Assembly (NCBI GenBank): GCA_017449185.1
Contig: JAFSJZ010000037.1
Coordinates: 1 to 64,000, forward strand
Direction: 5' to 3'
DNA length: 64,000 nucleotides
DNA from: Oscillospiraceae bacterium
GTDB lineage: Bacteria; Bacillota; Clostridia; Oscillospirales; Oscillospiraceae
Position numbers and translations under genes: made by a program. Below the pieces are notes generated by a model. The model worked only from the letters and a program-made list of their open reading frames with translations. It searched no databases and was not told where the DNA came from. Positions within the stretch are counted from its first letter, which is position 1. Each line of letters begins with the position of its first letter. Shown here piece after piece: positions 1 through 9,364 of the stretch.

Positions 1-1090
<1,090 letters not shown>

Positions 1091-1131
1091 TTAATTTTTG
1101 ACCGAAGTCGTTGGCCATTTAGGCATAACTT

Positions 1132-1160
1132 ATTATAATCCATCAAAAGGAAATAAACAA
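1132..1160 (-). promoter_or_regulatory. gdhA promoter
   Basis: On the minus strand TTGTTT (1155-1160), 17 bases, then a perfect TATAAT (1132-1137), about 55 bases before the gdhA start. Sigma-A-type by sequence. Confidence 0.7.
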
Positions 1161-1231
1161 GAACTCTTGTATATTGAACAAGGTTTTTTCACCGAAAAAA
1201 CGCAAAATTGTTAAAACGGCATAAAAATCAC

Positions 1232-1260
1232 TTGAAAAAATTGAGTAAATAGACTAATCT
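1232..1260 (+). promoter_or_regulatory. Promoter of the epimerase gene
   Basis: TTGAAA (1232-1237), 17 bases, TAATCT (1255-1260), about 35 bases before the GTG start at 1295. The -10 box is imperfect. Confidence 0.5.
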
Positions 1261-1294
1261 GAAATCACAAAACAGACGACGGAGGAGATATCGC

Positions 1295-2206
1295 GTGATC
1301 GTTGAAAATGAGTTCTGCGGTTATCGCAGCTTTACGGTGACAAACGGCGAGTTCTCGCTCAGACTGACGGAATACGGCGCCACGGCGCTGAGTCTTAATC
1401 GCGGCGGACAGGAATTGCTGCTCGGCTTTGACACGATCGAAGCGTATGAACGCAGCACCGCCTTCATCGGCGCGATCGTGGGCCGCTGGGCCAACCGTAT
1501 CGGAAGAGCGGCTTTCAACTTGAACGGAGAGACGTTCAAAGTCTGCGCCAACGAGGGCGGGAACTGCCTGCACGGCGGCGACGAGAACAGAGCCTGGAAC
1601 AAGCGGCGCTGGACCGCCGCGCCGGAGGGAGAGAATAGCGTTTCCTTCTCGCTGCTCTCGCCGGACGGCGACAACGGCTTTCCCGGCGAGCTCTCGGTTC
1701 GCGTGATCTATACGCTTCTGCCGGACCGGCTGCGGATCGATTTCACGGGAGTATCCGATCGGGATACATACTTTTGCCCGACCTCGCACATCTATTTCTC
1801 CCTCGGCGAGGAAAACATCCTCGGCGCCGAGATGCAGATCAACGCCTCCGGCCACCTCGAGGTGGACGAGGCCCTGATCCCGACGGGGAAGATCCTTCCG
1901 GCGGAGGGAGCGTTCGATTTCAGCGCGGCGCGGACGATCGAACGGGATTTCGACGACTGCTTCGTGCTGACCGAGCCGCCCGCCTGCGTCGTGAAAACGG
2001 ACAAGGTGAAGCTGACGCTCTATACCGATTACCCGGCACTGCAGTTCTACACGGGCAAATACCTCGACTGCGGCATCGCGCCGAACGCTGGCCTGGCCAT
2101 CGAGCCGGAGTTTTTCCCCGATACGCCGAACCGTCCGGAGTTCCCGGACGCGCTGCTCCGCGCGGGCGAGCAGTTCTCCAAATATCTGGAATTCGTTTTT
2201 GAATAA
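1295..2206 (+). CDS. Aldose 1-epimerase (galactose mutarotase) family protein
   Basis: Member of the galactose mutarotase superfamily (303 residues, within the usual 290-350), which interconverts alpha and beta anomers of hexoses. Seen: NCLHGG near residue 90 and TSHIYFSL near 166 carry the two family histidines. DDCFVL follows near 220, LQFYTG near 250, and IEPEFFPDTPN near 272 holds the likely catalytic glutamate. The start is GTG at 1295, supported by GGAGGAG at 1281-1287. It stands alone with no sugar-utilisation genes beside it, so the substrate cannot be assigned. The similarity is to the general LacX/GalM-like group rather than to strict GalM. Confidence 0.88.
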   Translation: MIVENEFCGYRSFTVTNGEFSLRLTEYGATALSLNRGGQELLLGFDTIEAYERSTAFIGAIVGRWANRIGRAAFNLNGETFKVCANEGGNCLHGGDENRAWNKRRWTAAPEGENSVSFSLLSPDGDNGFPGELSVRVIYTLLPDRLRIDFTGVSDRDTYFCPTSHIYFSLGEENILGAEMQINASGHLEVDEALIPTGKILPAEGAFDFSAARTIERDFDDCFVLTEPPACVVKTDKVKLTLYTDYPALQFYTGKYLDCGIAPNAGLAIEPEFFPDTPNRPEFPDALLRAGEQFSKYLEFVFE

Positions 2207-2210
2207 TTGA

Positions 2211-2371
2211 TACTATTCACGGATAAAAAGCTTCATTAGATTTCCAAACAAAAACGTCGTCAGGCAAGGCGCTTCCCGCAGAGCATAATGGAAACATATG
2301 GTCAAGGGAAGCAACGCAGCATGGCGGCGTCTTTGCCGGAAAGATTTGAAGGGTATTATCAGTGGATAGTA
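2211..2371. mobile_element. MITE-like palindromic element with TA-flanked inverted ends
   Basis: The ends are imperfect inverted repeats: TACTATTCACGGATAA on the left (2211-2226) against TACTATCCACTGATAA read inward from the right (2371 downwards). Similarity continues inward to an inner pair, AAAACGTCGTCA...GCGCTTCCC against the complement of GGGAAGC...GGCGGCGTCTTT. The whole 161 bases would fold as one long hairpin. Both ends can be read as TA next to CTATYCAC, as expected for TA-targeting (IS630/Tc1-type) MITEs. There is no coding capacity. Confidence 0.55.
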
Positions 2372-2379
2372 TAAACAAA

Positions 2380-2406
2380 CGGCGGCCGGTTTTCACCGGC
2401 CGCCGA
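2380..2406 (-). terminator. Terminator of hpf
   Basis: GGCGGCCGGT-TTTC-ACCGGCCGCC hairpin. On the minus strand it is followed by a T-rich run (GTTTGTTT). It sits directly after the hpf stop. Confidence 0.75.
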
Positions 2407-2423
2407 AATTATGTATATTCGGT

Positions 2424-2972
2424 TTATTCATCCAGCCCGTCGTCGCAGATCAGGCCGTAACCGCCGTTCTTGCGCTCGTATACGACGGAGATCGCGTCCT
2501 CGGCGTCCATGTTGCGGAAGACGAAGAACTCGTGCCCAAGCAGATTCATCTGCAGAATGGCCTCCTGCACGCTCATGGGCTTGATCGAAAAGCGCTTGCT
2601 GCGCACGACCTTGAATTCCCCGCTGTCGTCTTCCTCGGCGGGAACGAATGCAGGTACGGCATCACGCTCCAGTGCACCCTCGCGAAGACGCTTCTCGAGG
2701 CGTGTCTTGTTCCGGCGGATCTGACGCTCGATCGCGGCGACGCCGGAGTCTACGGACGCGTACATGTCGTTGGTCAGTTCGCTTGCTCTGTAATACAGCC
2801 CGTTGTTGTGGATGGTGATCTCGGCGCGGAAGCGGCCGCGCTCGATCGAGAAGGTGACAAAAGCTTCGGCCTCGTTTTTAAAGAAGCGGTCGAGCTTGCC
2901 GATCTTCTTGACGGCATAGGCGCGCAGATCCTCGGAAGAATCCATCTTCTTCTCGGCAAAAGTGAACTTCAT
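2424..2972 (-). CDS. hpf: Ribosome hibernation promoting factor, long form
   Basis: Binds the 30S subunit and, in the long form, dimerises 70S ribosomes into inactive 100S particles in stationary phase or stress. The 182-residue length is that of long HPF. An N-terminal S30AE domain (about 1-100, beta-alpha-beta fold with basic RRNKTRLEKR helix) is followed by a linker and the C-terminal dimerisation domain (about 120-175, with KRFSIKPMSVQEAILQM and HEFFVFRN). It is transcribed alone and ends in a strong hairpin. Its promoter overlaps an inverted repeat (see 3081-3114). Confidence 0.95.
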   Translation of the reverse strand: MKFTFAEKKMDSSEDLRAYAVKKIGKLDRFFKNEAEAFVTFSIERGRFRAEITIHNNGLYYRASELTNDMYASVDSGVAAIERQIRRNKTRLEKRLREGALERDAVPAFVPAEEDDSGEFKVVRSKRFSIKPMSVQEAILQMNLLGHEFFVFRNMDAEDAISVVYERKNGGYGLICDDGLDE

Positions 2973-3080
2973 ACTGCCATTCCTCCTGTATATAGCGGCC
3001 CGGCGAAACGCAGATGCGCGGACCGCGCTTCAATTCGGAGGGCACTGCCGCGCACAGGGCGGCATCAGCTCCGTATCAAC

Positions 3081-3114
3081 AGTATAGCACTTTTGGGGCT
3101 TGATGAAAAGTGCT
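3081..3114 (-). promoter_or_regulatory. hpf promoter overlapping an inverted repeat
   Basis: On the minus strand TTTTCA (3104-3109), 17 bases, TATACT (3081-3086). A perfect 9-base inverted repeat, AGCACTTTT (3086-3094) and AAAAGTGCT (3106-3114), straddles the spacer and the -35 box. It could be an operator, or simply a fold in the other direction. The binding factor is unknown. Confidence 0.5.
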
Positions 3115-3180
3115 TTTATACCCGAAGCGGAATATCGTCAGAACACACCGTTTTGCGCGGGCCTTTTTGGACAATCATAC

Positions 3181-3226
3181 AAAAAAAGGGAGCGGCCGGA
3201 AAAGTTCCCGCCGCTCCCTTTTTTTG
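3181..3226. terminator. Bidirectional terminator-like hairpin without an obvious gene
   Basis: A7 then GGGAGCGGC...GCCGCTCCC then T7. It lies between the divergent hpf and regulator promoters, where no annotated transcript ends, so it either insulates the two promoters or ends an unrecognised small RNA. The rest of 2973-3300 holds only the hpf leader and promoter. Confidence 0.7.
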
Positions 3227-3300
3227 CTTTTTCGGCCATGCATTTTCAGTATTCATACTAACAGTAGAAAAAATATTTTCCTAATAGTATCACTTGTGTC

Positions 3301-3329
3301 TTCACATTCCGGGTTTCTTCCTGTATAAT
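3301..3329 (+). promoter_or_regulatory. Promoter of the HTH-TPR regulator / MFS operon
   Basis: TTCACA (3301-3306), 17 bases, perfect TATAAT (3324-3329), 33 bases before the ATG. Confidence 0.7.
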
Positions 3330-3362
3330 CGCCTCAGATACAAGAAAAGAGGAGAAAGCGAT

Positions 3363-4436
3363 ATGGAAATGAAGCTTGCAGAAAACATCCGCGCGCTGCG
3401 GAAGGAGCGTCGGCTGACGCAGGAGCAGTTCGCCGAGGTGCTGGGTGTCACGGCAGGTGCCGTCTACAAATGGGAGTCGGGCATGTCGATCCCGGAGCTG
3501 GGACTGATCGTAGAGATGGCTGACTTCTTCGACACCACTGTGGACGTCCTGCTGGGCTATAAGACGAAGGACAACCGCCTCGCCTCCGTCGTGCGGAGAC
3601 TCGAGGGATATTGCCGCATGAGAGATCCCGAGGCGATGATCGAGGCCGAGAAAGCGCTCAAAAAATATCCCAATTCCTTCGAGCTCGTGTATGTCGCCGC
3701 GGACGTCTATCTAATCTTCGGCGTGGAGGGCCGCGACAGGGAAAAGCTCTTCCGCGTGTTGGAACTGCTCGAGCACGCCCGGCTGCTGATCACGCAGAAC
3801 AACAACCCGGAGATCAGCGATCTGACGCTTCGCGGAAAAGAGGCTATGGCGTATTTCCTTCTGGGCGAGCTTGACAAAAGTGTAGAACTGATGAAGAAGC
3901 ACAACGTCGAGGGCATATTCAACGACTCCATCGGGGCTGCGCTCGCGATCTTCTCCGAACGCAGCGAGGAGGCGGAGAACTATCTCTCCAAAGCGCTGCT
4001 GCAGAGCACCGGGACGATGATCTCCGCGGTGTCCGGTTTCGCCTTCGTCTTTTGCTCCCGCAGGGACTGGGCTTCGGCGGAGGCGATCCTCGAATGGGGG
4101 ATCACGCTCCTGCTCGGCCTGAAGAAAGGGGAGAGCGCCGGCTTCGCGGACAAAACGCACGCGGTCCTGCTCGCGCTTCTCGCCCATGTGAAGAGCGCCG
4201 CCGGAAAAGCGGACGAGGCGAACGCTTACCTGCAGCGCTCCGCCGAGATCGCGCGAGACTTCGACGCCGCGCCCGACTACGGCGCGGAGAGCATTCGCTA
4301 CATATCCTTCACTTCCAACACCACCGTGTACGATCTGCTCGGCGCCACGGCGGCGGAGAGCGTGAGCAACATGCTCGGCTACGCCGGCGACGCGGAGCTC
4401 GGCGCTCTCTGGAAGGAGATGACGGAACATGCATGA
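3363..4436 (+). CDS. XRE-family regulator with TPR-like sensor domain
   Basis: Probable transcription regulator of 357 residues. Residues 1-65 form a Cro/C1-type helix-turn-helix (LAENIRALRKERRLTQEQF, then GAVYKWESG and PELGLIVEMADFFD). The remaining ~290 residues are helical and TPR-like, a layout used by Firmicute regulators that sense peptides or protein partners. The start at 3363 is chosen because AAAGAGGAGA lies just upstream; an in-frame extension to 3294 would begin inside the promoter. The exporter gene starts inside its last codons (8-base overlap), so the two are translationally coupled and the regulator probably controls the transporter. The signal sensed is unknown. Confidence 0.8.
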   Translation: MEMKLAENIRALRKERRLTQEQFAEVLGVTAGAVYKWESGMSIPELGLIVEMADFFDTTVDVLLGYKTKDNRLASVVRRLEGYCRMRDPEAMIEAEKALKKYPNSFELVYVAADVYLIFGVEGRDREKLFRVLELLEHARLLITQNNNPEISDLTLRGKEAMAYFLLGELDKSVELMKKHNVEGIFNDSIGAALAIFSERSEEAENYLSKALLQSTGTMISAVSGFAFVFCSRRDWASAEAILEWGITLLLGLKKGESAGFADKTHAVLLALLAHVKSAAGKADEANAYLQRSAEIARDFDAAPDYGAESIRYISFTSNTTVYDLLGATAAESVSNMLGYAGDAELGALWKEMTEHA

Positions 4437-5730
4437 AGCGCTGCCGGAGGGGAACGTCTTCTCCAACCGGAATTACCGGCTTGTCTTTTTCGGCGCGCTG
4501 GTCTCGGAGCTCGGCGCGATGCTCTACAGCTTCGCGGTCAGCTTCTACATCCTTGAGATCAGCGGCAACAACGCCTTTCTGCAGGGGCTTTATCTGTCGC
4601 TCTGCGGCGTGGTGCTTTTGATTTTCACGCCCGTCGGCGGCGTCCTGGGAGACCGCTTCAACAAGGCGAGGATCATGTTCCTGTGCGACTATGCCAAAGG
4701 GGCCGTCATCCTCCTTGCCACGGCGCTGATGCTCTTTCTCCGCGCGCCGCGCGAGCAGATGATCGTCCTCTTCGCCGTCGGCGTGCTCGGCAACGCGGTG
4801 GGCGGCATCTTTTCCCCGGCGGCAGGCGCGCTGCTGCCGCACATCGTCCGCGAGGAACAGCTCCAGCAGGCGAACTCCTACTATTCCATGAAAAACGCGC
4901 TGCTGAGCATCTTCGGCATCGTGCTTGCCGGCATACTCTACGCCGCGCTGTCGATCTACCTCCTGTTCTGTATCGTCGGCGTCTGCTATCTGCTCTCCGG
5001 CGTCTCGGAGATGTTCATCCGCTACGAGCACCGCCCGTCCGAAGAGAGACTGACGCTCCGCCTCGCGCTCGCGGATATGGGCGAAGGCCTGCGCTATCTG
5101 CGCGGAGAGAAGGCGCTCCTCGCGCTCTCGATCTCGATCCTCTTCATCAACTTCTTCTTCGCGCCGGTCTCGAGCAATTTCATCCCGTTCTTCGTCAAGA
5201 CGGACCTCGCGCTCGCGCCTTCCTATCTGTTTGACTCTTTCCTGACGCCGGAGCTGTGGTACTCCGTCCTCGGCGTGCTCACAGGCGTGAGCACCCTGCT
5301 CGGATCGCTCATTCTCAGCGCAAGACCGCAGAAGGAAAAATGCGCCTTCCGCACGGCGCTCCTGCTCTGCGCGGAAACGCTGGTCATGGTCGCGCTCACG
5401 GCCGGCTACGCCCTGCTTGTATCCCGCGGCGTTTCGCTCAACGCTTTTCTGATCCTTCTGAGCATCGGCTGTCTGCTCACAGGCTTTCTTATAGTCCTCA
5501 TCAACATCCCCGTCAACACCGTACTCATGCGCAGGGTCGAACGGGATAAGCTCAGCAAGGTCACGAGCATCATCTCCGTTGCCTCGCATGGGCTCACCCC
5601 GATCGCCTCCGTGCTGGCCGGAGCCATCCTTCAGCTTTTTGGCAGCGTTCCGCTTCTGGCCGTATGCACCGCGGGATTTTCACTCACCGCGCTGCTGCTT
5701 CTGTTCAATAAACAGGCAAGAGAGATATAA
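4429..5730 (+). CDS. MFS transporter (exporter-like)
   Basis: Inner-membrane major facilitator superfamily protein of 433 residues with about 12 hydrophobic segments from residue 17 to the end. The first cytoplasmic loop carries GGVLGDRFNKARI (about 64-76), the MFS motif A equivalent (G-x-L-x-D-R). Overall it resembles the EntS/macrolide-efflux type group that exports drugs or siderophores. It overlaps the upstream regulator by 8 bases and ends before a strong hairpin. The substrate cannot be read from sequence. Confidence 0.85.
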   Translation: MHEALPEGNVFSNRNYRLVFFGALVSELGAMLYSFAVSFYILEISGNNAFLQGLYLSLCGVVLLIFTPVGGVLGDRFNKARIMFLCDYAKGAVILLATALMLFLRAPREQMIVLFAVGVLGNAVGGIFSPAAGALLPHIVREEQLQQANSYYSMKNALLSIFGIVLAGILYAALSIYLLFCIVGVCYLLSGVSEMFIRYEHRPSEERLTLRLALADMGEGLRYLRGEKALLALSISILFINFFFAPVSSNFIPFFVKTDLALAPSYLFDSFLTPELWYSVLGVLTGVSTLLGSLILSARPQKEKCAFRTALLLCAETLVMVALTAGYALLVSRGVSLNAFLILLSIGCLLTGFLIVLINIPVNTVLMRRVERDKLSKVTSIISVASHGLTPIASVLAGAILQLFGSVPLLAVCTAGFSLTALLLLFNKQAREI

Positions 5731-5739
5731 CAAAACAGA

Positions 5740-5780
5740 CGCGGCGCCCTCACAACGGAGGACGCCGCTTTTTCTTTTTT
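5740..5780 (+). terminator. Terminator after the MFS gene
   Basis: GCGGCGCCCTC...GAGGACGCCGC hairpin followed by TTTTTCTTTTTT. It may also serve nadE, which ends at 5787 on the other strand. Confidence 0.85.
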
Positions 5781-5786
5781 GTGTTT

Positions 5787-7685
5787 TCAGAGCGTGTTTG
5801 CCTCGTACTCGTCGAGCATCTTCAGGAACAGCGCGCTCTCGCCGTCCGAGGGCATGTGAAGGCCCGTGCGCGGCGAGACGGAGAAGTCCTCGACGGCCGG
5901 GCCGTCCATGAGGCAGCTGCGCTTGAACTGCTGGGCGAAGAGGCGCGTGCAGTAGCTCCGCAGCCAGCGGAGCAGCTCCTCGTCCGAGAATTCGTCGCCA
6001 TAGGCGGCTTTTGCCAGACGCATGGCCTTGATCGGATCAAAACCGCAAATCAGGAGCTTGTGCGTGAAGAAGTCCTGCAGGCTGTAGGAGCCGACCGCGT
6101 CCTCGCTCTTCTGCTCGATGAGATCGTCGTGGATCGGCAGCAGCTCCGGGGTGACGGGGCAGTCCAGCACATCGTAAAGCGCGGTCTTGAGGAGCTTGTC
6201 GTCCGTGCCGGCGGCGATATGCGCGACCGCAGCGCGCACCTGGGTCTTCGTCAGACCGAGGTTGACGTCGTACATGCTGGTATGATCACCGTTGTAGGTG
6301 CACCAGCCGTCGATATACTCGCTGAGGTCCTCCGTACCGACGTCGAGACCGCCGCACTTGTTGGCGAGGTCCATCAGGATCTGCGTGCGCTCGCGCGCCT
6401 GGGCGTTCTCAAAGGCGACGGAGTAGTCGTCATGGGCATGCCCGATGTCGTCGAAGTGCTGCAGCACGCTCTTTGTGATGTCGATCACGCGCACCTCGGC
6501 GCCGATCTGTTCGGCTACGACGACGGCGTTGGATTTGGTGCGGCTGGAGGTGCCAAAGCAGGGCATCGTGCAGGCGATCACGTTTGTGGAGGGAAGCCCC
6601 ATCCGCTTGACGGCCATCGCGCTCACGAGCACGGCCAGCGTCGAATCCACGCCGCCGGAGATGCCGACGACGCAGTGATCGAGGTGGGCATACTCCATGC
6701 GCCGGACAAGACCGGAGACCTGGATGTCGAGCATGCGCTCGCAGTATTTCGACAGGGCCTCCTCGCCCTCGGGCAGATGCGGGTGCTTGGAAAAGCGGCG
6801 GGTGAGCGCGGTCTCGCTCAGCTCTCCGCCCCAGCTCTCGAGGCAGAGATCGCGGCCCGGTACGTCATAGCCGCCGCGTCTGCGGCGCAGGTTCATCAGA
6901 AGCTGCACGTCGATCTCGGTGACGGCAAAACTGTCCGCGCCCTCTTCCGCGGCAAGCAGCTCGCCGTTTTCGGCGGCGAGGCACAGCCCGGAATAGCTGT
7001 TGTCGGTCGTGCTCTCGCCCCGGCCGGGGGCGGCGAGCAGGGAAGCGCAGCACAGGCGCGCCGTCAGCGCGCACAGCTCGGCCTTTCGCTCGTCGTCGGA
7101 GGACACGGTCTGCGGGAAGGCGGCCATCCGCACGATCAGCGTCGCACCCTCGAGCGCGTAGGCAAAGGCGGGCGCGAGCGGCTCGTCAAGGTCGGCGCCG
7201 AGCTCGACCGCGACGGCGAGCTCGCCCAGTGCGGCGTGGGTGAAGAGCGTGTTCGTACAGATCACGGTCTCATACGCTCCGACCTGTACAAAGTCGCCTT
7301 CGCCCTCGTATTCGGCAAAGGCGCTGTTCCGGACGCTCTCGCGCGGGACAAGACCCAGCAGCTCGCCGGAATACACGACGGCCGCGACGCTCAGCAGCTT
7401 TGCGCCGAAGGCAAAGGGCAGACCGACAAAGATCAGCATATCCCGGCCCTCGCTGGCGCGGACGACGGTCTCGAGCGCGCGCAGCGCGCCGTCGAGCACG
7501 ACCCGGTGACGAATGAAATCGCCGCAGGTGACGCCGGTGAGCGTCAGTTCGGGAAAGGCGAGCACCTTGACGCCGAGCGCGTCGGCCTTCTCCATCGTTT
7601 CGATCACGCGCGCGGCGTTGTATTCGCAGTCCGCGACCTTGATCACAGGCGAGGCCGCGGCGACCTTTACAAATCCGTCTTTCAT
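5787..7685 (-). CDS. nadE: NAD+ synthase with a degenerate glutaminase (nitrilase) domain
   Basis: Last step of NAD synthesis: ATP-dependent amidation of nicotinate adenine dinucleotide. The protein has 632 residues. An N-terminal nitrilase-fold domain (about 1-290) is joined to a C-terminal synthetase domain with the PP-loop GISGGVDST at 341-349. In glutamine-dependent enzymes the first domain uses a Glu-Lys-Cys triad. Here Glu46 remains (FPELTLTG), but the Lys position reads VPRES (Arg115) and the Cys position reads VELGADLDEP (Gly163). The synthetase half looks intact, so ammonia may be the direct nitrogen donor. The start at 7685 has GGAG nine bases upstream. It lies 16 bases behind glyQS and is probably cotranscribed with it. 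Confidence 0.92.
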   Translation of the reverse strand: MKDGFVKVAAASPVIKVADCEYNAARVIETMEKADALGVKVLAFPELTLTGVTCGDFIRHRVVLDGALRALETVVRASEGRDMLIFVGLPFAFGAKLLSVAAVVYSGELLGLVPRESVRNSAFAEYEGEGDFVQVGAYETVICTNTLFTHAALGELAVAVELGADLDEPLAPAFAYALEGATLIVRMAAFPQTVSSDDERKAELCALTARLCCASLLAAPGRGESTTDNSYSGLCLAAENGELLAAEEGADSFAVTEIDVQLLMNLRRRRGGYDVPGRDLCLESWGGELSETALTRRFSKHPHLPEGEEALSKYCERMLDIQVSGLVRRMEYAHLDHCVVGISGGVDSTLAVLVSAMAVKRMGLPSTNVIACTMPCFGTSSRTKSNAVVVAEQIGAEVRVIDITKSVLQHFDDIGHAHDDYSVAFENAQARERTQILMDLANKCGGLDVGTEDLSEYIDGWCTYNGDHTSMYDVNLGLTKTQVRAAVAHIAAGTDDKLLKTALYDVLDCPVTPELLPIHDDLIEQKSEDAVGSYSLQDFFTHKLLICGFDPIKAMRLAKAAYGDEFSDEELLRWLRSYCTRLFAQQFKRSCLMDGPAVEDFSVSPRTGLHMPSDGESALFLKMLDEYEANTL

Positions 7686-7701
7686 TTTGGCGCGCTCCTT
7701 T

Positions 7702-9126
7702 TCAGAACTTGATGCGCTCGGAGATATAGGCCTTGACCTCGGAGATCGGGATGCGGACCTGCTCCATGCTGTCGCGGTCGCGGACCGTGACGCAGTGGTC
7801 GGCCTCGTCGGTCTCGGTGCCGACGGTGTTGAAGTCGAAGGTGATGCAGAACGGCGTGCCGATCTCGTCTTCGCGGCGGTAGCGCTTGCCGATCGAGCCG
7901 GTCTCGTCGTAGTCGCACATGAACTCCTTCGACAGCTCCTGATAGAGCTCCATCGCGGGGCCGGTCAGGATCTCCTTCTTCGACAGCGGCAGGATCGCGC
8001 ACTTGTAGGGCGCGAGCGCCGGGTGCAGGTGCAGCACGGTGCGGATATCGTCGTTTCCCTTCTTGTCCTGACCGACGACCTGCTCGTCGTAGGCCTCGCA
8101 CAGGAAGGCCAGCGCCACACGGTCACAGCCCAGCGAGGGCTCGATCACGTAGGGGATATAGTGCTCGTTCGTGTCCTGGTCGTAATAGCTCAGATCCTTG
8201 CCCGAGGCCTCCTGATGGCGGCCGAGGTCGTAGTCCGTGCGGTCCGCGATGCCCCAGAGCTCGCCCCAGTCGGTGAAGGGGAAGGCGTATTCGATGTCGG
8301 TCGTCGCGCGGGAGTAGAACGCAAGCTCGGCCTTCTCATGGTCGCGCAGGCGCAGATGCTCCTCGGAGAGACCGAGAGAAAGCAGCCAGTTTTTGCAGAA
8401 GTCCTTCCAGTAGGCGAACCACTCCAGGTCCGTGCCCGGCTTGCAGAAGAACTCGCACTCCATCTGCTCGAACTCGCGCGTGCGGAAGGTGAAGTTGCCC
8501 GGGGTGATCTCGTTGCGGAAGGCCTTGCCGACCTGGCAGACGCCGAAGGGCAGCTTCTTCCTCGTTGTGCGCTGGATATTTGCGAAGTTCACGAAGATGC
8601 CCTGCGCGGTCTCCGGGCGCAGATAGCACACGGAGGAGGAGTCCTCGGTGACGCCGATGGCGGTCTTGAACATGAGGTTGAATTTGCGGATCGGCGTAAA
8701 ATTGTGCTGACCGCAGACGGGGCAGACGATGTCCTCGTGCGAGGCGATGAAGGCGTCCATTTCGTCAAAGGTCATCGCGTCGACGTTGACCTCGCCGTGC
8801 TCGTCGCCGATGAGCTTGTCCGCGCGGTGGCGGGCCTTGCAGCTGCGGCAGTCGAGCAGGGGGTCGGAGAAGCCCGCGACGTGGCCGGTCGTGACCCAGG
8901 TCTGCGGGTTCATCAGGATCGCCGCGTCGAGGCCGACGTTGTAGGGGCTCTCCTGTACGAACTTCTTCAGCCAGGCCTTTTTGACGTTGTTCTTGAACTC
9001 CACTCCGAGCGGGCCGTAGTCCCAGGAGTTGGCGAGGCCGCCGTAGATCTCGCTGCCGGCGTAGACAAAGCCGCGGTTCTTGCAGAGAGCCACGATCTTG
9101 TCCATTGTCTTTTCATTGTGTTCCAT
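7702..9126 (-). CDS. glyQS: Glycyl-tRNA synthetase, homodimeric type
   Basis: Class II aminoacyl-tRNA synthetase charging tRNA-Gly. About 474 residues, as expected for the dimeric form. Seen: [13 protein letters not shown] near the N-terminus, CRSC...CPVCGQ (zinc-type cysteine pairs in the insertion), class II motif 2 [20 protein letters not shown] near 220, motif 3 [15 protein letters not shown] near 360, and a C-terminal anticodon-binding domain. I choose ATG 9126 because AAAGGA lies about eight bases before it; ATG 9135 sits directly on that site. No T-box leader is present in the short upstream region. nadE follows 16 bases downstream. Confidence 0.95.
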   Translation of the reverse strand: MEHNEKTMDKIVALCKNRGFVYAGSEIYGGLANSWDYGPLGVEFKNNVKKAWLKKFVQESPYNVGLDAAILMNPQTWVTTGHVAGFSDPLLDCRSCKARHRADKLIGDEHGEVNVDAMTFDEMDAFIASHEDIVCPVCGQHNFTPIRKFNLMFKTAIGVTEDSSSVCYLRPETAQGIFVNFANIQRTTRKKLPFGVCQVGKAFRNEITPGNFTFRTREFEQMECEFFCKPGTDLEWFAYWKDFCKNWLLSLGLSEEHLRLRDHEKAELAFYSRATTDIEYAFPFTDWGELWGIADRTDYDLGRHQEASGKDLSYYDQDTNEHYIPYVIEPSLGCDRVALAFLCEAYDEQVVGQDKKGNDDIRTVLHLHPALAPYKCAILPLSKKEILTGPAMELYQELSKEFMCDYDETGSIGKRYRREDEIGTPFCITFDFNTVGTETDEADHCVTVRDRDSMEQVRIPISEVKAYISERIKF

Positions 9127-9187
9127 GTTTTCCATCCTTTCCCGCGGCTGGCTGCCGCAGAGATTCTTCTTTTGCTGACAAAATCAT

Positions 9188-9216
9188 AATATATCAGATT
9201 ATGCCCTTCTATGCAA
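9188..9216 (-). promoter_or_regulatory. glyQS-nadE promoter
   Basis: Minus strand TTGCAT (9211-9216), 17 bases, TATATT (9188-9193). Confidence 0.6.
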
Positions 9217-9276
9217 TGAAAAAGTAGAACCGCGGCGCATGAAAAAACATTTTCAGGAAAAAAATAAAAAAAGGTG

Positions 9277-9305
9277 TTAACATAACGCAAAAGATGGTGT
9301 ATACT
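9277..9305 (+). promoter_or_regulatory. Promoter of the deacetylase gene
   Basis: TTAACA (9277-9282), 17 bases, TATACT (9300-9305). Transcription would begin near 9312, which argues against a start codon at 9314. Confidence 0.65.
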
Positions 9306-9364
9306 GAAACAAGATGATCCCGCGTCGGGAGAGAATGAAGAAAAGACAGAGTACAGGAAAAGCT

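Noticed and set aside
1139..1294. Regulatory RNA between gdhA and the epimerase
   Set aside because: The region contains two divergent promoters and no convincing long stem or conserved RNA motif.
9127..9300. T-box riboswitch before glyQS
   Set aside because: The upstream region is short and has neither the T-box consensus (AGGGTGGNACCGCG) nor an antiterminator/terminator pair.
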